Shown here: in pieces, positions 57,601 to 64,000 of the stretch
Position numbering within the stretch: the first letter of the stretch is position 1
How the letters are laid out: every line of letters begins with the position of its first letter
Source: Sialis fuliginosa
Lineage: Eukaryota > Arthropoda > Insecta > Megaloptera > Sialidae
Length of the DNA stretch: 64,000 bases
Assembly: GCA_961205875.1 (NCBI GenBank)
Contig: OY540822.1
Span: 1,180,501 to 1,244,500 of the forward strand
Direction of reading: 5' to 3'
Made by a program: the position numbers and the translations under genes
The notes under the pieces: generated by a model
Databases searched by the model: none
The model's input: only the letters and a program-made list of their open reading frames with translations
What the model was told of the DNA's origin: nothing

Positions 57601-58721
57601 AAAATAGTGCTGATATTAATACAAAGAGTATCGATGGATCAACAGTGTTACATACAGCAGCTGAAAAACACAGTTTATGTCTAGTTAAATGTTTAATTGA
57701 TTTAGGAGCGAGCATCGATGCTGTTAATTTCAACAACAAAACAATTCTACATTCTGCGATTGAATACGGTGATACCAGTGTTATTTTATATTTATTGAAA
57801 CTTGGTATAAATTATAATCTCAAAGACATTGATGAAAATACTGCATTGCATTATGCTGCACGATCCAGAAATACAATATCGATGAAAATTCTAACAAAAC
57901 AAGGCCTAGACGTGAATGCAGTCAACACTCAAGGTTGTTCTGTTCTACACGTAGCAGCAGCGAAATTTTGGTCTTTATCACATTTGCAGTATTTAATTGA
58001 AAATGGAGCTGACGTTGATGCAAAAGACAATGATGGAAATACAGTATTACATTTTGCAATTAGAGACAGTTTTGGTTTGAAAAAAGTAAAGTATTTAATT
58101 AAATATTTTAAAAACATTAATGCTACTAACCATAATGGGGCAACTGCTTTACATTTAGCAGCTGAAAAATGCAGTTACAATGTAGTGAATTATTTGGTAA
58201 ATAACGGAGCAGATGTTAATATGGTCGATAACGAAAATAACAATGTATTACATTATGCAATGAGAAATTCATATCTATTTAAATTTTTTAAATATTTTGT
58301 AAAACATAATGTTAACGTTAATATAATGAACAACCACCAGAAAACTCCTCTGGACTATGTCATGATGCAAGGTGATGTAAGAGATTTAAAATATTTAGTG
58401 CGTCACGGAGCAAACATCGATTCTATTAGAAACGATAAAAAATTATTGTTCCATTATGTTTCTGAATCAAATGTAGATATGTTGAAATTCCTTTTAGATT
58501 GTGGTGTAGACATTGATTTACGAGATATAGACAACAACACTGCTTTACATTTTGCAGCTAAATCTAATAATATAAGCGTTATAGAGTTCCTGATAGAGAA
58601 TAAAGCAAGTATAAAAGCTGTTAATAATGATGGAGTAACGCCTTTGGATTTAGCGACTATACATCAACATTACGATATAATTAAATACCTCGTTGACCAT
58701 GACGCTGATGTGAACGCTTAA
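54681..58721 (+). CDS. Giant ankyrin-repeat protein, 1,346 aa, single exon
   Basis: Start MDHTRETENT. The protein has about 19 ankyrin repeats at residues ~17-650 and 17 more at ~775-1346. Most carry the TALHxAV and VKYLIExGADVNA signatures at ~33-residue spacing. The blocks are separated by an acidic, Ser/Asn-rich spacer (~655-775, e.g. ESEDSEDNLEDEVVENEYST). There is no signal peptide, membrane helix or additional catalytic domain, so it is probably an intracellular protein-binding scaffold. There is no intron in 4 kb. Stop TAA at 58719 falls inside another repeat (see 58722-58814). Such large intronless ankyrin genes occur in insects, their endosymbionts and large DNA viruses; AT-rich codons match the local DNA, so host or long-resident origin is favoured. 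Partners unknown. Confidence 0.8.
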   Translation: MDHTRETENTDNMHTENLHQAIENEDLDRVQSLVEEGVNINALKDKGDLPLNCAIKTKNINIIEYLLNHGADVTALDYNESTPLHHAVAMSDINIVKLIIDKGADVNAVDVNNTSALLMAIKQENLEIVKLLVEKNADLNVRDCDDNTALHAAVETGLQDLVKCIVEFGIDINAINKYLQTALFFAVKSVENKEIVYYLIECGIDVCTTDDSNQTALFAAVEVEGNLEIVKLLAENMEDLNIVDETDNTALNNAASTGDLSIIEFLVNSGACSYINEQGIDGILYSAVKSGKLEVVKYFIDRGADINAMYNKKSFLYSAVKRGYSEIVNYLLELGATVNEHEALLHKAVQKAHLSVVKALVEYGINVNVCDARGDIPMIYALNHNKKDIIRFLLEQGSDVNFIKRFEKIFIKKKRDSDVSSATDFNNIFFTAVETCDLEIIKSFVEKGADINARDYFGRTILHIAVNGDNFDITKYIVELGVDVNVISEVEETALSVAVKIKGNIETVKYLIDHSGNINFKDEQGLTLLNCSLYSNDLEIIKLLVETGENIHAVDYDGNTNLHIAASQCGYDVIKYLVESGIDINTLNHEQESALAIAARNDKVETFLYLIEQGADIENVGNDKINIFFAAGRDGNLEALELFIGLGFDINSTNKNGTKIDNDKIETVCSVNSEYNSYSSIFNYEYNRTRDDSLEFSFGNDTNSTNDNSAELENDGMKVIESEDSEDNLEDEVVENEYSTSCTDENDAEIKNGEIKLSDDSKVILENLVVENESDTTSTNVKGSTLLHLAVQKKNKEMCEYLINKGILINTFDNDGNTPLHYAVLSCEFDFVELLINHGADVHVTNNEGDSYLHVACKKENSGGQTCLVVKYLIEKGVDVNAKNNTGSTALHSAVRLHKLHIVKLLIKNGADVNILDNEGCTALHAAVEYNNLNVVKFLIAKGSDINAVDSKKLSVLHYAVFVGHTNIVRYLIENSADINTKSIDGSTVLHTAAEKHSLCLVKCLIDLGASIDAVNFNNKTILHSAIEYGDTSVILYLLKLGINYNLKDIDENTALHYAARSRNTISMKILTKQGLDVNAVNTQGCSVLHVAAAKFWSLSHLQYLIENGADVDAKDNDGNTVLHFAIRDSFGLKKVKYLIKYFKNINATNHNGATALHLAAEKCSYNVVNYLVNNGADVNMVDNENNNVLHYAMRNSYLFKFFKYFVKHNVNVNIMNNHQKTPLDYVMMQGDVRDLKYLVRHGANIDSIRNDKKLLFHYVSESNVDMLKFLLDCGVDIDLRDIDNNTALHFAAKSNNISVIEFLIENKASIKAVNNDGVTPLDLATIHQHYDIIKYLVDHDADVNA

Positions 58722-58814
58722 GATCATAAAGGAAACATCAGTTTACACATTGCTTCCGATTTAAATAAGATCGAACATGGTGCTGTTATGATTGCCAAAA
58801 AGCCTCTTTTGTAG
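58722..58814 (+). pseudogene. In-frame ankyrin continuation beyond the stop
   Basis: After ...DADVNA-stop the same frame continues DHKGNISLHIASDLNKIEHG and on to TAG at 58812-58814. That is the expected next ankyrin repeat. One base change (for example AAA or CAA to TAA) would explain it. Either the last ~31 residues were recently lost or readthrough/polymorphism exists. Confidence 0.75.
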
Positions 58815-58926
58815 AAAATATGTTCTATTTTTTAGCTTCGATCTTTCTTTTTCTTTTACTTCCATGTTCCGAAGAAAATTAAAGTATAGGGGGAATAAAT
58901 CATCGTAAACAGATACTATGTAAATT

Positions 58927-59128
58927 CAGTGGCGTAGCTAGGAGTTGGAAAATCCGGCCCCTGTCGTGACGCAAGATCTGAGGTGGGAGGGAGGTCTAAA
59001 AAATTTAGTAGAAAAGCTTTATGAGGTGTAAAAACCGACATGACAAAAACAAAAATATTCAATAACACCAAGGTAGGGCTCTTGTATGTGTTCACCGAGG
59101 GCGCAGCAACCTCTAGCTACGGACATTG
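58927..59128. mobile_element. Short hAT-type MITE
   Basis: Termini CAGTGGCGTAGCTAGGAG and CCTCTAGCTACGGACATTG (complement CAATGTCCGTAGCTAGAGG) are flanked by near-perfect 8-bp repeats TGTAAATT / TCTAAATT. The CAGTGGCGTAGCTAGG terminus is typical of hAT families. Confidence 0.75.
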
Positions 59129-59196
59129 TCTAAATTGAGAATATGCGACTTATTATGAAACCAGTAACTGGTAATATTAAACTAACAAGTCTTTTT

Positions 59197-59986
59197 AGGG
59201 TTCCGAAGAAATCCTATTAATCTCACTTTGTCGTCCGTCTTTTTCACTCTAATGTAAGCTAAATATCTAGTAACTATATAAGCTAGAAACTTGAAATTTT
59301 TACTGAATATGTAAAACGATTCCCTCTAGTAAAAAATGTACAAATTTGTTGGAAAAATAATTTTAAAGGGGGGGGGGGGGGGGGCACTAAGCAGCTAAAG
59401 CTAGGCAAAAAAAATAATTTTATACCAAGGTATGTGACACATTAAAATGTATAACTAGCGGAATTTGACTCTCTTTCTTTTTTTTTTAAATAAAAAATGT
59501 TGCCTGCAGGGGGCTGTAAAGCAAAAAAAAAAAAAAAAAATATATATACCAAGACGTGAAGGGTATCAAAATGTAGGTCCCAATCAGTAAAATTTGACCA
59601 TATTTTTTTTTAAATTGCGCCTGTAGGGGGCTAAAAGCAGTATTTCATTTTGCCTCACCCACCTTCTAACTCGGTAACTACTGGCTCAAAAAATCTGAAA
59701 AAAATTTGGTAACGAGGCTTTGATGGGACTACCAACGACAAATACTTAAATCAACAATATAATTTTAAATTTTGGAATAATAGGGAGGGGTGTCATAGAA
59801 TTTTTATTTTTATTTTCATATCTACGCATGTGGGGTGTCAAAATTTAGATCTCAATTAGTAGTATATGACCCTATTTTTATATTATTTTCTAACTTAGAA
59901 ATATACCTGTGGCTCCAAACTCCACGTAGTACGTAGGTACTTCAGAACCCTATGACATACACCCGTGAGTTTTGCCCGAATTATTT
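59197..59986 (+). mobile_element. Helentron-like element (TTCCGAAG family), complete-looking copy
   Basis: It starts AGGGTTCCGAAGAAATCC. The complement TTCAGAACCC and a degraded hairpin (ATACACCCGTGAGT) precede the terminus TTTTGCCCGAATTATTT, which is the same 3' end as the 3633-4713 copy. It holds an 18-G homopolymer near 59370. Confidence 0.7.
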
Positions 59987-61033
59987 ATAAGTATTTTTGT
60001 CTGTTTATTGAACATAGAATATATTATTATATTAAAATAATATACAGGTTGTGATAAAAGTAAATAACGAAAACGAAACGTTTCTGAGAAAAATAGTTGG
60101 AACCAAAGTTATAGGGTTTAAAAAGTTCTATTTAATGTTAATATCCATTTGACCTTGAGTTGAGGGGTCAAGACCAACATGATTTTTTAATCGGAACAGA
60201 AATTTTATTACACAGTGTTAAAGATACAGCAAGAAGTTTCCAAAACACTACTCGATTACCTATTTTTGTTGAAAATTGTTATGAGTTTTAATTTATTTGT
60301 TTGATATTAATAATAATTAAAATATAACAAATTAAAAAATCAATTGATTAATTTTTTTTTTACATAAATATGCTTTTTGCTACAAAATATTTTTATTTTA
60401 ATATGAATAATTATTCTTTGTGGACCCCCTAATCTATGAGCCTTACTCCATGTATGATACTCCACTGGTAATATACGTATGTATTTTTTGCTTAAAACTT
60501 GCTTGAAAACTTCTAACGTTATTAAAAGTTCAATGTGATATTAAAAACGGTGCTTTAAATAAAACAATATTTACCTACATGTCAGTTATTAGAAGTATAA
60601 GTAATTGTATTAACTCAGGTTTTAAAGTAGCAAAGTTCTAAACCTTATCCAGTTGCGCGTTATGATAGTCGGGGGTCTCCAGCAGAATAAATATTCGGGC
60701 TCCCGATTTTTTTTGACATAAAGAAAATTTCAAAATGTATATTAACATTGAAAAACATTTCATAAAACAATATTTGATAAACTTTTTTTTGCTTTTTGGT
60801 TTTGATTTGAAAAGTAAAAGAAGTCTAAATATTTGTTTCCTAAAATTTATATATATTTTTTTCTAAAGTAACACCTATTTTATGTTCTATGTAGACATCA
60901 GAAATGAAAATACGACATACATAACATCAAAAAAAAAATCGTACGCCTCTGGATTGTCTCATTTAATACTTTGTTTTACATTAAAAAATGAGTATTGTTA
61001 TAAAAATCAGTCTATATTTTATTATATTTAAAT
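59987..61033. other. AT-rich spacer, no gene seen
   Basis: Includes a repeat-like stretch near 60050-60200 (GAAAACGAAACGTTTCTGAG). No gene or bounded element was supported. Confidence 0.45.
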
Positions 61034-61105
61034 ACTCGAGTAAAAAAAAAACACGGCCGCACCACGGCCATAGCACAGGCGGCCGTATTTTTTTTTTACT
61101 CGAGT
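61034..61105. repeat. 72-bp hairpin with CGGCCG and XhoI-like ends
   Basis: 27-base arms (ACTCGAGT, ten A, then CACGGCCGC) pair with one mismatch around an 18-base GC-rich loop. It is the most GC-rich spot in several kilobases. It may be a tiny MITE or a solo hairpin. Confidence 0.85.
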
Positions 61106-61561
61106 GATATCAATAATGTATATTATTATTCCAGTAACTTTAGATTGAACCTCTTGACTAAATTGAAGCTGACAAATTTTTTTGGGAAAAATATTTCGGG
61201 GGTGCATTTTTACATAAAAAATTAATAACATCATGTGGTGCATGTTTTTTACGTAAAAATCAACTCAATTTTGTCAGAATTTTCATCATTTTTGATCTAC
61301 AGTAATTGGACTACATATAAGGTATATAAATATTTGCCAACTTGTGGCATATTATGTGTTTATTAATTAATTAATTTTATAGTGTTATTACAGCTATTAA
61401 TGTTTATTTATTGATATAAATATATTAAATTATCAACCAATTGTATTTAAAATTATTTTTTCATTTTTATATACCGAGGCCCCTATGTCAGTTCAAGGGC
61501 TTGGGCCCTTTTTGCTCATAGGTTAACGCATCACTGCAAGATTGAATAATTCCGTGACATG
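61106..61561. other. AT-rich spacer, no gene seen
   Basis: Only one short phrase (AGTTCAAGGGCTTGGGCCC near 61491) departs from the AT-rich background. Confidence 0.45.
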
Positions 61562-62088
61562 CAGTGTTGCCAGTATGAACTCCCTAAAAAGTACGATAAG
61601 CTTACCAAAATGGTACGAAATTTGACAAAAAGGTACGGTTTCAACTGTTGTGATTAAAGAAATTTTTTTGTCACATTTTGTCGCCCCCAACCCCTGATAC
61701 TACAAATGTTAAAATTGTTAGAAATGTATTTGAATTATTATTTTTTAATTAATTATATTCTTTATTTTATTTTGTGTTAAAAGACATCAATTATTATCAA
61801 TTAATTAATGGACGCTCCTCAGAACATTTTATGTTCCGTTCAAAAAATACTGAAAAGTAGATATAGACGAAAAAATTAAGGTACGTTTTGTTTTTACTTT
61901 AATTTTTATTTGTATTATTCAGAATAAACATTTTATTTTTTATTATTTTTTACGTAGTGAAACTGAATAAAAGCTTGTAAAAATCTTTGTGAGGCAAAAG
62001 GTACGGTTAGAGCTGAGGTACGATTTTGGTACGGTCGGGTCATGAATAGTACGAAAACCGTACTAAAAAGTACGTTCTGGCAACACTG
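61562..62088. mobile_element. TIR element with CAGTGTTGCCAG ends and GTACG repeats
   Basis: Outer inverted repeats CAGTGTTGCCAG / CTGGCAACACTG bound 527 bp. GGTACG or AGTACG words recur at both ends (for example AAAAGGTACGG, GAAAACCGTAC), resembling subterminal binding sites. No clear duplication was found, so the superfamily is uncertain. No gene. Confidence 0.6.
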
Positions 62089-64000
62089 CGGACCAGTCAC
62101 GTAACGTCATGCGTTCATCAGAACCGTGTAGTGAACATGACCGTTTTTAGAGATCGATTCTGGAGCTCATCGTTGCCTTAACTCGGCATACTTTTTATTA
62201 TTTTAAATGCAAATTATAAAATATAATGTTTAAAAATTAGTAACAATTTGAAGACTATATTCAGTTTTACATATGAAAATGAATTAAACATGAATTTACA
62301 TACGTGTTTGTGTTCGCCACAACTCAAGTTTTTCACATCTTACTAAAAAATCCCAGTAAATATGATCGATTAGACATGTATTGTATCAAGAACAGATATA
62401 TACTATTACTAAATTATAAATACAGTAGTCGATATATGAGAAGATTGGATACACTGACGTTTTAAAAATCGACCGCTCGAACAGATAGAATCTGTTAAAT
62501 GTTACCATACCAAGCAATGGGGAAATACATAGAATAATTAAGAACTATTATTTTTTATTTCAAATATCTATCACCAAGAACTTAATTAAATATTAACGTT
62601 AGAGTACATATGGAATTTTTTTTCAATCGCAGATATACTAAATAACATTGAATTGTATATAATTTATTATTTAAAATATATCCTGATTTAAATGCCACTT
62701 TTATATGAGTACAGAACTAAATTGTATAATTGTGAAATAAAATTCAAACCGTTAAACTTATTAAATTAAATAGGGGCGAGTCCATGGAATGGATTTTACA
62801 AGTTTATACTAATCAAAACGGTATTTTCGATATTAATATTAATTTATAATATGAAATAACACCTGAAAAGGAACTGATTTTTTATTTACTTCACCATGTT
62901 ATAAGGAGAATTTATTATTATTATTATTATTATATTTGTAAAATACTCATAAGTACCTGTAACGGGCGTTACAAATTTCGGAAGGCTATTTAAGTTATTA
63001 AGTCAGGTAAATCTGGAAAATCTCTTAATTCTATTTTTTTTTTTTTTGTATACTGTGACTATTAATATAGGCAGATATAAACATAGAAATGAAGCTAGAT
63101 TGTATGTTTATTTTTACACACAATTGATAGATAATTTTTACTTCATTGCTTGGAGTTGTTAAATGTAAAAGTGATTTTAAAATCAATATGTAATAATGAA
63201 AAATGTGTTCTTTCTTACTGTTTCTTACCATTTGGGCGTCAATTTATCAAGATGTGAACTTTTTACACAAAAAATAAATCAAATAAAAAGGTCCGTTAAA
63301 AGTAGCGGTGTCTAGAAAAAAGCGTAAAATTATGAAGAATATTAAAAATTAATGTTAGTTTCAGGTAGCCAATAATATGATAGTTTTAGAATTGTATAAT
63401 GCACACTAAATAAATTTATTTTTAATATTATTTTATACCTATATTTATTATGTTATAAGCAGGGACCTGAACTCGAACCCGAACCCGAACCGTTATATTT
63501 CAATGCCACCGAACCTGAATCTGAACCCGAACCTTTATATGAATATCCGGTAACCATATATTTTTAAAAGGTTCAAGATTTTTTTTTAATATTTTACCAA
63601 TTTTCTTTAATTGATTTTAAAATATTCAAACTGGGAATCGGTTTGAATTTCGCGGAATGATGTGACTTACATATATGTATGTACTTTAATATGCATAAGT
63701 ATCAAACCAATTCGATTTTTACACGATTTTGAAATAGCACGGTCGATAACAATAAAATAAAAATTTCTTATACACGTATTGATATGATTTTACACGAAAT
63801 AGTGTAAAAATACAATTTATTATTTTCGTACAGTGAAATCATTTTTTTTTTGTTATATTTTCTTTTTAAATTAAATAAATACTTTTTACACAGGTTATAG
63901 GCTATACGTATCTACCGTGTTATTTAACAAAATTGGGTGTACGTTAGCGATTCTCAACCTGTGGGGCGTGATAAAACTAAATGGGGGGCCCGAGCATATC
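62089..64000. other. AT-rich spacer to window end; minor repeats
   Basis: GAACCCGAACC-type tandem words lie at 63465-63540 and a TTATTA microsatellite at ~62908. Near 63955 GCGATTCTCAACCTGTGGGG resembles a degraded hAT terminus whose element would extend past the window. No gene was seen. Confidence 0.45.

Noticed and set aside
54935..58117. Minus-strand frames of 61-97 codons inside the ankyrin gene
   Set aside because: They are antisense shadows of a strongly supported plus-strand ankyrin frame.

Overview
This window looks like AT-rich nuclear DNA from an arthropod, most likely an insect. Three things point that way: an intron-split C2H2 zinc-finger gene, canonical GT/AG splice sites, and a dense population of eukaryotic mobile elements (Helitrons, Helentron-like elements, Penelope-like retroelements with hammerhead ribozymes, and hAT-, Tc1/mariner- and piggyBac-type non-autonomous elements). 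I cannot name the species. No tRNA, rRNA, CRISPR array or bacterial operon was seen.

Layout. 0-11 kb is almost entirely repeats: a 4.4 kb inverted repeat holding two opposed Helentron-like copies, a 367-bp MITE with a 9-bp target duplication, an alternating GTATAC/GTGTAAAC element, a scrambled Penelope fragment with a ribozyme core, and two head-to-tail Helitrons. 11.2-11.5 kb has one exon-like open stretch ending in a perfect splice donor. 14.2-18.3 kb and 32.3-34.9 kb are inverted copies of one TA-inserting element (here called AGGTAA) with mirrored internal satellites; the first is split by a Helitron whose empty site is preserved in the second. 20.3-20.6 kb has a TATA/Inr pair before a small coding-like fragment. 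21.2-25.7 kb is a nested structure in which a 4.1 kb Foldback-type palindrome with a 9-bp target duplication sits inside a 395-bp element.

25.8-27.5 kb has two orphan reading frames, one intact (155 codons) and one broken. 28.3-31.6 kb is a Tc1-like palindrome carrying two further insertions. 35.6-39.5 kb is a two-exon zinc-finger gene whose last two fingers are cut off by a one-base insertion. 40.3-45.6 kb contains a piggyBac-like element with a nested TA element that holds nine TATCGATA octamers, then a second copy of the 21 kb host element. 46.5-52.1 kb has a Helitron end, an LTR with primer-binding site, an 8-bp-TSD element carrying inverted Penelope pieces, a Helitron, and a short AGGTAA copy. 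54.7-58.8 kb is a single-exon gene for a 1,346-residue protein of about 36 ankyrin repeats, ended by a stop that interrupts a further repeat. The rest to 64 kb is repeats and unassigned AT-rich DNA.

The host-type genes do not form an obvious pathway. The strongest unexplained signal is a box, roughly TTAATACGNGCCTGAC, that recurs about every 125-135 bp inside otherwise different element classes, with its orientation mirrored between the two halves of the TIR elements.
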